Source of the DNA: an uncultured Verrucomicrobiota bacterium
Lineage (GTDB): Bacteria > Verrucomicrobiota > Verrucomicrobiia > Limisphaerales > JADLHS01
Direction of reading: 5' to 3'
Assembly (NCBI GenBank): GCA_937894935.1
Contig: CALAYC010000271.1
Location: 1-15,293, forward strand
Length of the DNA stretch: 15,293 nucleotides
A model generated the notes under the pieces. It searched no databases. It was not told where the DNA came from and was given only the letters and a program-made list of their open reading frames with translations. The first letter of the stretch is position 1; every line of letters begins with the position of its first letter. Shown one piece after another: positions 1 to 5,892 of this stretch. A program made the position numbers and the translations under genes.

Positions 1-268
1 TTTGTGACGCTGATGCTCGCTACTTTGTTTGGAAAAAGTTAAGTACAGGCTCTAGACCTGTTCTGGAAGATTCAAAATCAAACAAGTACGATTCTATCTG
101 ACTTTGATGCGAAGATGAAAGAAGCACTGCAAATCAATTCTTTGAAACTTTAGTATTGTCTAGCGCTTGCTCTGTATCGTTTGGGATCACGCCGACTGGC
201 AACTGCGGCTTTCCTAGTCGTGATTCTTTTGTGTTCTTTAGGTTCTGTTGTGGCTATTAAATTGGCAC
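1..268. other. AT-rich stretch with no supported gene, upstream of rnhC
   Basis: By eye the first 180 bases are roughly 35-43% G+C, clearly below the genes that follow. Short open frames run in from the left edge: one ends at TAA 40-42 and one at TGA 99-101. A further frame is open from 43 to a TAG at 151-153. Any of these could be the tail of an upstream gene or decayed coding sequence, but none shows a family motif. A TTG-started frame from 181 to 396 begins with a hydrophobic stretch and then runs inside rnhC in another frame; I treat it as chance. I found no convincing promoter for rnhC here. Confidence 0.4.
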
Positions 269-274
269 GTGAGC

Positions 275-1234
275 GTGAAACCACTGACGAGTTACACTTG
301 CAAGCTGACTGGGGAACAGGCGGCGACGTTGAAGTCGTGTCTGGACGCGCGGAATTTCACGCCGCGCGAAGTGCCGTATGCGCGGTTCGCCGGTGAGAAG
401 GACAAAACGAACGTGGTATTTTATGAGAGCGGCAAACTCGTCGTGCAGGGGAAGGGGACGCAAGAGTTCATTGAGTTCGTGCTTGAGCCGGAGGTATTGA
501 AGCAGGCGAAGCTAGGCTACGAGACGGTTTTGAATCCGGAGTTGCTGCTGCCGCGCATCGGCGTGGACGAAAGCGGCAAGGGCGATTTTTTCGGGCCGAT
601 GTGCATCGCGGGGGTTTATGTGAATGAGTCGGTGCTGACCGCGTGGAAGGATGCGGGCGTGCGGGATTCAAAAAATATTTCGACCGATAAAAAAATTTCC
701 GACCTCGCGAAGTTGATTAAAGAAACACCCGGCTGTGTGACAACGGTCGTGCCAATTGGAAATGAAGCTTACAATCGGTTGCACGCGAAGATGGGAAGTG
801 TGAACGCGGTGTTGGCTTGGGGGCATGCGCGGGTGATTGAAAATCTGATGGGCCAGCGGCATCGGATGAATCCGCCGCCCGTGAAGGCGATCAGTGACCA
901 ATTCGCGGCGAGTAAGGCGGTGGTGGAACGGGCGTTGATGAGCATGGGGCGGGAGTTGGAATTGGTGCAGCGGCACAAGGCGGAAGAGGATTTGGCGGTG
1001 GCGGCAGCTTCAATTTTGGCGCGGGATGAATTTGTGCGTCGGTTGGCGGCGTTGGGGAAGGCTTACGGTGTCGAACTTCCGAAAGGCGCGGGGGCGAATG
1101 TGGACCAGGTGGCGAAAGAATTATTTGTGAAGCATGGGGTTGAGGCGTTGGCGAAGGTGGCGAAAATGCACTTTCGGACGGCATTCCGGGCGCAAGGATT
1201 GCCTGAGCCAGCGAAAACGGAGTGGCGGAAATAG
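275..1234 (+). CDS. rnhC: Ribonuclease HIII
   Basis: RNase HIII is a cytoplasmic endonuclease that cuts the RNA strand of RNA-DNA hybrids, helping to remove R-loops and primers. An N-terminal TBP-like hybrid-binding domain (about residues 1-85, with the YESGKLVVQGKGT stretch) precedes the RNase H fold. The signature GVDESGKGDFFGP is visible; with a GTG start at 275 its acidic pair is D98-E99. A third likely metal ligand is D208 (in SDQF), and the stretch KAEEDLAVAAASILARD follows at about 235-251. The product is 319 residues, normal for the family. The frame is open from 242, so TTG 248 and GTG 269 are alternatives. I prefer 275 because the protein then begins MKPLTSY, like known HIII proteins, and the DE pair falls near its usual position. 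No start has a clear ribosome-binding site, and there is no in-frame ATG nearby. The family call is very secure; the exact start is not. Confidence 0.93.
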   Translation: MKPLTSYTCKLTGEQAATLKSCLDARNFTPREVPYARFAGEKDKTNVVFYESGKLVVQGKGTQEFIEFVLEPEVLKQAKLGYETVLNPELLLPRIGVDESGKGDFFGPMCIAGVYVNESVLTAWKDAGVRDSKNISTDKKISDLAKLIKETPGCVTTVVPIGNEAYNRLHAKMGSVNAVLAWGHARVIENLMGQRHRMNPPPVKAISDQFAASKAVVERALMSMGRELELVQRHKAEEDLAVAAASILARDEFVRRLAALGKAYGVELPKGAGANVDQVAKELFVKHGVEALAKVAKMHFRTAFRAQGLPEPAKTEWRK

Positions 1235-1245
1235 TCGGTGTGGCC

Positions 1246-1294
1246 GAAAATTCCAAAAACGCCTGTTGACACGTTTTTGGCGGTTTTCTATTTT
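1246..1294 (+). terminator. Inverted repeat after rnhC, likely transcription terminator
   Basis: A perfect 9-bp inverted repeat (CCAAAAACG at 1253-1261 and CGTTTTTGG at 1272-1280) flanks a 10-base loop. An outer arm of five more pairs (GAAAA at 1246-1250, TTTTC at 1284-1288) lies across a small internal loop. T-rich sequence continues to 1294. The position, 11 bases after the rnhC stop, fits an intrinsic terminator. The stem is A/T rich, so its efficiency is uncertain. It overlaps the promoter described at 1266-1294. Confidence 0.55.
1266..1294 (+). promoter_or_regulatory. Sigma70-type promoter for tRNA-Thr and tuf
   Basis: A perfect -35 hexamer TTGACA (1266-1271) is followed by an ideal 17-bp spacer and the -10 hexamer TATTTT (1289-1294, four of six consensus bases). 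Transcription would start near 1301-1302, about 120 bases before the tRNA. The bases after the -10 box are GC-rich (GCGAGCCG), the kind of discriminator found at stringently controlled stable-RNA and translation-factor promoters; that control is inferred. The -35 box lies in the loop and right arm of the preceding inverted repeat. Confidence 0.65.
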
Positions 1295-1345
1295 GCGAGC
1301 CGTCTTAGGGCCGTAAAAGAGACAAAGTCACCGAAACCCTCAGGT

Positions 1346-1363
1346 TTTTTTCGAAAGAAAAAA
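1346..1363 (+). other. Leader stem-loop before tRNA-Thr
   Basis: TTTTTTC (1346-1352) and GAAAAAA (1357-1363) form a 7-bp A/T stem closed by a GAAA tetraloop. It lies in a U- and G-rich leader between the inferred start of transcription and tRNA-Thr. It could be a weak pause or processing structure; the stem is nearly all A-U, so the effect is doubtful. Confidence 0.25.
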
Positions 1364-1419
1364 GGTGCGGGGGTGGTTTTTTGTCGTTTTGCGCATCAGG
1401 ATGTTAAGACAAATGGGTC

Positions 1420-1495
1420 GCCCATGTAGCTCAGTTGGCAGAGCACGTCCTTGGTAAGGACGAGGTCATCAGTTCAATCCTGATCATGGGCTCCA
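1420..1495 (+). tRNA. tRNA-Thr (GGT anticodon)
   Basis: A full cloverleaf can be folded. The acceptor stem is GCCCATG (1420-1426) with CATGGGC (1485-1491), discriminator T and an encoded CCA (1493-1495). The D arm has GCTC/GAGC. The anticodon stem CGTCC/GGACG closes loop TTGGTAA with anticodon GGT at 1453-1455, and the T arm is ATCAG/CTGAT with loop TTCAATC. It reads threonine codon ACC (and ACU by wobble). A tRNA-Thr(GGT) just before tuf is the same arrangement as thrT-tufB in Escherichia coli, so the two are probably co-transcribed and separated by processing. Confidence 0.97.
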
Positions 1496-1502
1496 GACAA
1501 CT

Positions 1503-1522
1503 TTAGAGACGCTTAGAGACGC
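1503..1522 (+). repeat. Tandem direct repeat, 2 x 10 bp, between tRNA-Thr and tuf
   Basis: TTAGAGACGC occurs twice without interruption (1503-1512, 1513-1522), beginning 8 bases after the tRNA. The rest of the leader down to tuf is A/C-rich and probably unstructured. The function is unknown: it could be part of a tRNA 3'-processing site or a slippage product. Confidence 0.6.
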
Positions 1523-1569
1523 ACACTAAACAGTTACGCAACGACAACAAACGAACGCAGGAGAACAAA

Positions 1570-2757
1570 ATGGCTAAAGAGCAATTTCAAAGAACGAAAC
1601 CGCACGTGAACGTCGGCACAATTGGCCACGTTGACCATGGCAAGTCCACCCTGACTGCCGCCATCGTTGCGGTGCAAAATCGCAAAGGTCTGGCGCCGCT
1701 CATCGAGTACAAAGACATTACCAAGGGTGGTACGGTTCGTGACGAAACGAAGACCGTGACTATCGCGGTGTCGCACGTGGAATACGAAAGTGCGAAGCGT
1801 CACTATGCGCACGTTGACTGCCCTGGCCACGCTGACTATGTGAAGAACATGATCACTGGTGCGGCACAGATGGACGGTGCGATTCTGGTCGTCAGTGCGG
1901 CGGACGGTCCGATGCCTCAGACTCGTGAGCACATCCTGCTCGCCCGTCAGGTCGGTGTGCCGAGTATGGTGGTCTTCTTAAACAAGGTTGACCTCGCGGA
2001 TGCAGACTTGCTTGAGCTCATTGAGATGGAAATTCGTGACCTGCTCACCAAGTATGGTTTCCCGGGCGACAAGACCCCGATCGTTCGTGGTTCGGCCACG
2101 GCGGCGCTCGCGGGCAAGCCGGAAGGTGAAAAGGCGATTCAGGATTTGCTCGACGCACTGGATTCTTTCATTCCTGACCCGGTCCGCGACGTGGACAAGC
2201 CGTTCCTGATGTGCATTGAAGACGTGTTCAACATTGAAGGTCGCGGCACGGTGGTGACCGGTCGTGTGGAGCGCGGTGTTCTGAAGAAGATGGACGAAGT
2301 TGAAATCGTCGGTTTGCGCGACACGCGCAAGACGGTGGCGACGGACATCGAAATGTTCCGCAAGTTGCTCGATTCTGCCAACGCGGGCGACAACGTCGGT
2401 GTGCTGTTGCGCGGCACGAAGAAGGAAGAAGTTGAGCGTGGCATGGTGTTGGCCAAGCCGGGTTCGATCACGCCGCACACCAAGTTCAAGGCGGAAGTGT
2501 ACGTGTTGTCGAAGGATGAAGGTGGCCGTCACACGCCGTTCTTCACCAACTATCGTCCGCAGTTCTATTTCCGCACGTCGGACGTGACGGGCACATTGAC
2601 CCTGCCGCAAGGCGTGGAAATGGTGATGCCGGGGGACAACGTTTCCGTGGATGTCGAACTGCAAAAAGCAGTGGCGATGGAAAAAGGTCAACGTTTCGCG
2701 ATCCGCGAAGGTGGCCGCACGATTGGCGCTGGTCGTATCAGCGAAGTCCTCGCCTGA
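1570..2757 (+). CDS. tuf: Translation elongation factor Tu
   Basis: EF-Tu carries aminoacyl-tRNA to the ribosome A site and hydrolyses GTP on codon recognition. The 395-residue product has the GTPase domain (about 1-205) followed by two beta-barrel domains, ending in the usual EGGRTIGAGRISEVLA region. Nucleotide-binding motifs are GHVDHGKS (19-26), DCPGH (83-87, with catalytic H87), NKVD (138-141) and GSA (174-176). Switch I is unusual: where most EF-Tu proteins have a PEEKxRGITI-like motif, this one reads GGTVRDETKTVTI (53-65). The magnesium-coordinating threonine is kept as T64, and V21/V63 can form the hydrophobic gate. A Cys also stands where a Pro is usual (MCIEDVFN). An AGGAG at 1559-1563, six bases before the ATG, is the only strong Shine-Dalgarno in the window and fixes the start. 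It lies between tRNA-Thr and a terminator, so it probably forms a short unit with the tRNA. Confidence 0.98.
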   Translation: MAKEQFQRTKPHVNVGTIGHVDHGKSTLTAAIVAVQNRKGLAPLIEYKDITKGGTVRDETKTVTIAVSHVEYESAKRHYAHVDCPGHADYVKNMITGAAQMDGAILVVSAADGPMPQTREHILLARQVGVPSMVVFLNKVDLADADLLELIEMEIRDLLTKYGFPGDKTPIVRGSATAALAGKPEGEKAIQDLLDALDSFIPDPVRDVDKPFLMCIEDVFNIEGRGTVVTGRVERGVLKKMDEVEIVGLRDTRKTVATDIEMFRKLLDSANAGDNVGVLLRGTKKEEVERGMVLAKPGSITPHTKFKAEVYVLSKDEGGRHTPFFTNYRPQFYFRTSDVTGTLTLPQGVEMVMPGDNVSVDVELQKAVAMEKGQRFAIREGGRTIGAGRISEVLA

Positions 2758-2774
2758 TCAGTGGAATTATCACG

Positions 2775-2808
2775 CGGAGGCGGCGGGAAATTCCGTCGCC
2801 TCCGTTTT
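2775..2808 (+). terminator. Intrinsic terminator after tuf
   Basis: CGGAGGCG (2775-2782) pairs perfectly with CGCCTCCG (2797-2804). The inner 14 bases extend the stem by about five pairs, including two G-U, leaving a 4-base loop. TTTTAG follows. It starts 17 bases after the tuf stop. The T run is short, so some read-through into tRNA-Trp and secE is possible; I found no clear promoter between this hairpin and 2840. Confidence 0.8.
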
Positions 2809-2839
2809 AGTCCAGTTGAGGGTCCGGTGAATTTTGCGT

Positions 2840-2915
2840 AGGGCGTTAGCTCAATTGGTAGAGTAGCGGTCTCCAAAACCGTTGGTTGCAGGTTCGATTC
2901 CTGCACGCCCTGCCA
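2840..2915 (+). tRNA. tRNA-Trp (CCA anticodon)
   Basis: The acceptor stem is AGGGCGT (2840-2846) with ACGCCCT (2905-2911), discriminator G and an encoded CCA (2913-2915). The anticodon loop CTCCAAA has anticodon CCA at 2873-2875 on stem GCGGT/ACCGT. The T arm is TGCAG/CTGCA with loop GTTCGATTC spanning it. A tRNA-Trp between tuf and secE is a common bacterial arrangement. Confidence 0.97.
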
Positions 2916-3027
2916 GCCTTTGCTTGGAAATGAACAGGGGGCAAGGCTGCCGCGCCGGGATGAGTCGAAGGCGGGCTGGAAGCGAAAGCAAACGAGCTTC
3001 GGCGTGGCGGGCCAGTCTGCAAAGTGT
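2916..3027 (+). other. Spacer between tRNA-Trp and tRNA-Ser
   Basis: These 112 bases hold no open frame I believe and no recognisable promoter. There is a small stem-loop (GGCA 2940-2943, loop AGGC, TGCC 2948-2951) and GC-rich sequence after it. It most likely serves as transcribed spacer with tRNA-processing sites. Confidence 0.4.
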
Positions 3028-3117
3028 GGAGAGGTGGCAGAGTGGTCTATTGCGGCGGTCTTGAAAACCGCTGTGGGTTAACGCCCACCGGGGGTTCGAA
3101 TCCCTCCCTCTCCGCCA
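3028..3117 (+). tRNA. tRNA-Ser (TGA anticodon)
   Basis: This is a 90-base class II tRNA. The acceptor stem is GGAGAGG (3028-3034) with CCTCTCC (3107-3113), discriminator G and an encoded CCA (3115-3117). Anticodon stem GCGGT/ACCGC carries loop CTTGAAA with anticodon TGA at 3062-3064. A long variable arm (GTGGGTTAACGCCCAC) confirms the serine class. It reads UCA and related serine codons. It ends 43 bases before secE and is probably co-transcribed with it; serine tRNA is not a usual member of this cluster. Confidence 0.96.
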
Positions 3118-3160
3118 ATGGCAAGAGCTGCGGCTCGACGAAGCCAGAACAGGTTGAATA

Positions 3161-3403
3161 ATGAAAGAGTTAATATGGATCGGCGTCGCCGCCGTAATCT
3201 TTGGTCTCCTCTGGTGGAAGGGCTATATTCGGCGTTTTGCAGCTTATTGGCGGCAAACGACTGAAGAATTAAAGAAGTGCACCTGGCCGACGTGGGACGA
3301 GTTGAAGGGCTCCACGGTCGTCGTCATGGTGGCCATCATTATTCTGGGTCTGTTCACGTTTATTGTGGATCAAATCCTGTTCGCGCTGTTCAAGCTCATT
3401 TAA
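3161..3403 (+). CDS. secE: Preprotein translocase subunit SecE
   Basis: SecE clamps SecY in the SecYEG channel of the inner membrane. The 80-residue product has the family core: an amphipathic helix (about 26-50, with YWRQTTEELKK and the conserved WPTWDEL at 42-48) followed by the essential membrane segment (about 51-78). Most single-span SecE proteins are near 60 residues; this one has an additional hydrophobic N-terminal stretch at about 4-19 (LIWIGVAAVIFGLLWW) that may form a second membrane helix. The ATG is preceded by AGG at 3151-3153, seven bases upstream. The next gene, nusG, begins six bases after the stop, so the two are surely co-transcribed. Confidence 0.95.
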   Translation: MKELIWIGVAAVIFGLLWWKGYIRRFAAYWRQTTEELKKCTWPTWDELKGSTVVVMVAIIILGLFTFIVDQILFALFKLI

Positions 3404-3409
3404 GCGACT

Positions 3410-3958
3410 ATGAAGCCCCAGTGGTTTGTCATCCATACGCTTTCCGGCCAGGAGCAAAAGGTCAAGGAAAGCATCGAAAAGCGCATCAAGACCGAGGAGA
3501 TGCAGGACTACATTAAAGAAGTCCTCGTTCCCATGGAAAAGGTCGTGGAAGTGCGCAACCAGAAGAAGACCGTTTCCACCCGCAAGCTGCATCCCGGCTA
3601 CGTTTACATCCACATGGTGTTGTTGGATGAAAACAAGCGTGTGATTCCGAAGCCGTTTTACTTCATCAAAGAAACCCAGGGAGCGATTGGTTTCGTCGGC
3701 GGCGAACATCCGCACACGGCGACGGACGAGGAAATGGAAACCATCAAAGCGGCGGTTTCAGCTTCGGAAGAAACCGAGCGTCCGAAGGTGGCATTCAACG
3801 CCGGTGAAACGGTGAAGATTAACAATGGTCCGTTCCTGAATTTCAGCGGTGTGATTGAGGAAGTGGATCCGGATCGCGGCAAATTGAAGGTGACAGTGAA
3901 TATTTTTGGCCGGAACACTCCGGTTGAACTTGAGTATTGGCAGGTGGAAAAGGCTTGA
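3410..3958 (+). CDS. nusG: Transcription termination/antitermination factor NusG
   Basis: NusG binds the clamp of RNA polymerase, reduces pausing, and links polymerase to Rho or to the ribosome through S10. The 182-residue product has an NGN domain (about 3-120, opening QWFVIHTLSGQEQKV, with KLHPGYVYIHM and the GFVGGEHPHTATDEEM end) and a C-terminal KOW domain (about 128-182, with NAGETVKINNGPFLNFSG). Length and domain order are standard. The ATG lies six bases after the secE stop and has no Shine-Dalgarno, so translational coupling to secE is likely. Confidence 0.97.
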   Translation: MKPQWFVIHTLSGQEQKVKESIEKRIKTEEMQDYIKEVLVPMEKVVEVRNQKKTVSTRKLHPGYVYIHMVLLDENKRVIPKPFYFIKETQGAIGFVGGEHPHTATDEEMETIKAAVSASEETERPKVAFNAGETVKINNGPFLNFSGVIEEVDPDRGKLKVTVNIFGRNTPVELEYWQVEKA

Positions 3959-4054
3959 TATACTCGAAATCCTGCTTGTCTCGGAAACAGGGTGTCAGGC
4001 GAGCGCGGTTAGACAGAGAGAAACAGATTAAGATTAAGACCAGAAAGACTTTGT
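3959..4054 (+). promoter_or_regulatory. nusG-rplK spacer, candidate leader for L1 control
   Basis: In other bacteria L1 represses its own operon by binding the mRNA leader before rplK. This 96-base spacer is where such a site would be. TGTCT (3977-3981) and AGACA (4011-4015) can pair around a GC-rich interior, but I cannot match the known L1 target with confidence. A TAGACA (4010-4015) resembles a -35 box, but no good -10 follows. Function is inferred from position only. Confidence 0.2.
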
Positions 4055-4480
4055 ATGGCTAAGAAAGTTACAGGCATTATCAAATTGCAAATTCCCGCCG
4101 GACAGGCGAATCCCGCGCCGCCCGTCGGTCCTGCGCTCGGTCAGCACGGCGTGAACATCATGGGATTCTGCAAAGAATTTAACGCCGCGACCAAAAACGA
4201 CGCCGGTCTGGTGATTCCGGTGGTTATCACGGTTTATCAGGATAAGTCTTTCACTTTCATCACCAAATCGCCGCCTGCGTCGGTGTTGCTCAAGAAGGCT
4301 GCTGGCATCACGGCTGGCGCCAAAGCACCGAACAAAGAGAAGGTCGGCAAAGTCACCCGCAAACAGGTGATGGACATCGTCAAGATGAAGAAGAACGACA
4401 TGAATGCGACTTCAGATGAAGCCGCGTTCCGCGTCGTCGCTGGTACTGCCCGCAGCATGGGCATTGAAATTGTCAATTAA
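4055..4480 (+). CDS. rplK: 50S ribosomal protein L11
   Basis: L11 binds the GTPase-associated region of 23S rRNA at the base of the L7/L12 stalk and takes part in factor-dependent GTP hydrolysis and in the stringent response. The 141-residue product matches the family from end to end: the proline-rich PAGQANPAPPVGPALGQHG segment (about 14-32) is the N-terminal region targeted by thiostrepton in other bacteria, and the C-terminal RNA-binding domain includes GITAGAKAPNKEKVGKVTR. The start is fixed by the usual MAKKVTG; only a weak purine stretch (AGAAAG, 4042-4047) precedes it. rplA follows after 47 bases. Confidence 0.98.
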   Translation: MAKKVTGIIKLQIPAGQANPAPPVGPALGQHGVNIMGFCKEFNAATKNDAGLVIPVVITVYQDKSFTFITKSPPASVLLKKAAGITAGAKAPNKEKVGKVTRKQVMDIVKMKKNDMNATSDEAAFRVVAGTARSMGIEIVN

Positions 4481-4491
4481 CCAAACAACGC

Positions 4492-4525
4492 GGGAGAGCA
4501 AATTGCTCGCATGCACCGCTCATAA
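4492..4525 (+). promoter_or_regulatory. Hairpin and four-codon open frame before rplA
   Basis: A GGGAG (4492-4496) lies 31 bases before the rplA start, too far to act directly. It overlaps a small stem-loop (GAGCA 4496-4500, TGCTC 4504-4508). Then ATG CAC CGC TCA TAA (4511-4525) forms a four-codon frame ending two bases before the rplA ATG at 4528. This may be a chance arrangement, or it may feed ribosomes into rplA by reinitiation. Confidence 0.3.
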
Positions 4526-4527
4526 TA

Positions 4528-5220
4528 ATGCCAAGTAAACGATACAAAAAAGCGCTCGAGCTGGTGGACGCTACGAAGACGTATCCGCTTAAGGAAGCCG
4601 TCGGCGTTCTGGCCAAGTTCCCGAAAGCGAAATTTAACGAAACCGTGGATCTCGCGTTCCGCCTTGGAGTGGACCCGAAACAATCCGATCAAATGGTGCG
4701 CGGTACTGTTCCATTGCCGCACGGCAGCGGTAAAACCGTGCGCGTGCTGGTGTTTGCCAAAGGTGCTGCCGCCGACGCTGCGAAAGCCGCTGGTGCGGAA
4801 TTCGTCGGTTTCGAAGACATGATTGCCAAGTGCAACGGCGGTTGGTCGGATTTCGACGTCGCGATCGCCACGCCCGAAGCGATGGTGGAAGTTCGGAAGC
4901 TCGGTAAGGTTCTCGGACCGCGGGGATTGATGCCGAATCCGAAGACCGGCACGGTGACCGAAGACACAGCGAAAGCGGTGAAGGAAGTGAAGGCTGGTCG
5001 CGTTGAGTTCAAAGTGGACAAAGCCGCGAACGTTCACGTTGCCATCGGTAAAGTGAATTTCTCGCCGACGCAGATTGAAGAAAATGCGCGGGCGGTAATT
5101 GAAGCTGTGGTGAAAGCGAAACCGAGCAGCATGAAAGGCTCGTACCTGCATAGCTGCACTTTGTCTGCGACGATGAGTCCGGGCGTCCGCGTGGACATCC
5201 GTGAGTTCGGCGCCAACTAA
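4528..5220 (+). CDS. rplA: 50S ribosomal protein L1
   Basis: L1 forms the mobile stalk at the E site that helps release deacylated tRNA, and in many bacteria it also represses its own operon. The 230-residue product is standard: N-terminal MPSKRYKKALELVD, two-domain fold, and the signature GPRGLMPNPKTGTV starting at about residue 130 in the RNA-binding region. The ATG is chosen by alignment to the family, since no Shine-Dalgarno lies directly upstream. It sits between rplK and rplJ with short spacers (47 and 21 bases). Confidence 0.97.
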   Translation: MPSKRYKKALELVDATKTYPLKEAVGVLAKFPKAKFNETVDLAFRLGVDPKQSDQMVRGTVPLPHGSGKTVRVLVFAKGAAADAAKAAGAEFVGFEDMIAKCNGGWSDFDVAIATPEAMVEVRKLGKVLGPRGLMPNPKTGTVTEDTAKAVKEVKAGRVEFKVDKAANVHVAIGKVNFSPTQIEENARAVIEAVVKAKPSSMKGSYLHSCTLSATMSPGVRVDIREFGAN

Positions 5221-5241
5221 ACCGTTAACCAGATTTGATCC

Positions 5242-5757
5242 ATGCGCGCAGAAAAACAGATTCTCACTAAGGAATACATCGGTCGCCTGAACGGTTCGCC
5301 GTTCTTCATTGTCGTCGGTTACCAGGGACTGAAAGTTGGTCAGTTGACGACGCTCCGCAAAGAATTGCACAAGACCGGAGCAGAGGTTCATGTCGTTAAG
5401 AACTCGATCTTTCGTATTGCGGCAAAAGAAGCTGGAGTGGCGGATTTGAACGGTTCACTCGCCGGACAGATTGCGGTGGTGACCGGCCAAAAGGACATTT
5501 CCGCAGCGGCGAAGGCGTTAAAGACGTTTTCGGTCGAAAACGACAAGCTTAAAATCAAGTTCGGCTATCTGAACAATGCCCGATTGGAACAGGCGGATAT
5601 TTTGACGCTGGCAGATTTGCCGAGCATCGAAGTGTTGCGCGCCAAGCTCCTCGGCGTCATCAACGCGCCGGCGCAGAAGCTGGTGACGATGATCAATACG
5701 CCGGCGCAGCAATTGGCTCGCGTCATCAAGGCGAAGGCCGAAAAAGAAGCCGCTTAA
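5242..5757 (+). CDS. rplJ: 50S ribosomal protein L10
   Basis: L10 anchors the L7/L12 dimers to the 23S rRNA, forming the stalk that recruits translational GTPases. The 171-residue product has the N-terminal rRNA-binding domain (MRAEKQILTKEYIGRL, then VVKNSIFRIAAKEAGV around 53-68) and a C-terminal alpha-helical tail rich in Ala, Lys and Glu (about 135-171, with LVTMINTPAQQLARVIKA) that binds L7/L12. No clear ribosome-binding site precedes the ATG, which is 21 bases after rplA. Coupling to rplA is likely. Confidence 0.96.
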   Translation: MRAEKQILTKEYIGRLNGSPFFIVVGYQGLKVGQLTTLRKELHKTGAEVHVVKNSIFRIAAKEAGVADLNGSLAGQIAVVTGQKDISAAAKALKTFSVENDKLKIKFGYLNNARLEQADILTLADLPSIEVLRAKLLGVINAPAQKLVTMINTPAQQLARVIKAKAEKEAA

Positions 5758-5774
5758 GCAAAACAATTTCCTGC

Positions 5775-5800
5775 TGGTTAGCCATCGGCGGGAGTAACCA
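5775..5800 (+). promoter_or_regulatory. Nested inverted repeat between rplJ and rplL
   Basis: TGGTTA (5775-5780) and TAACCA (5795-5800) form a perfect 6-bp outer stem, and GCC/GGC (5781-5783, 5787-5789) forms an inner hairpin. It begins 17 bases after the rplJ stop. No T run follows, so it is not a classic terminator. It may be an mRNA stability or processing structure that sets the higher yield of L7/L12 compared with L10. Confidence 0.35.
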
Positions 5801-5821
5801 AGAACAAACAGTAAATCGTCG

Positions 5822-5837
5822 GTTCACGGCCGTGAAC
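5822..5837. promoter_or_regulatory. 16-bp perfect palindrome before rplL
   Basis: GTTCACGG (5822-5829) is followed directly by its exact reverse complement CCGTGAAC (5830-5837). With no loop, it looks more like a DNA-binding dyad than a stable RNA hairpin, though it could fold with a short loop. It lies 55 bases before the rplL start. No matching regulator can be named from the sequence. Confidence 0.45.
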
Positions 5838-5892
5838 TCAAACCATCTGTGGCTCGGATGACGACGAGACGAAAAGAAAGCAAGAGTTAGTT

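Noticed and set aside
181..396. Small open frame beginning with a hydrophobic, signal-like stretch
   Set aside because: It uses a TTG start, has no ribosome-binding site, and more than half of it overlaps rnhC in another frame. T-rich DNA readily yields hydrophobic stretches by chance.
4010..4038. Possible promoter before rplK (TAGACA with ATTAAG)
   Set aside because: The -35 box is good but the -10 box matches only about three of six bases at normal spacing, and the gene is already within the secE-nusG transcript.
4477..5391. 304-codon open frame on the minus strand across rplA and the rplJ start
   Set aside because: It covers two certain ribosomal protein genes and has the His/Arg/Phe-rich look of a shadow frame.
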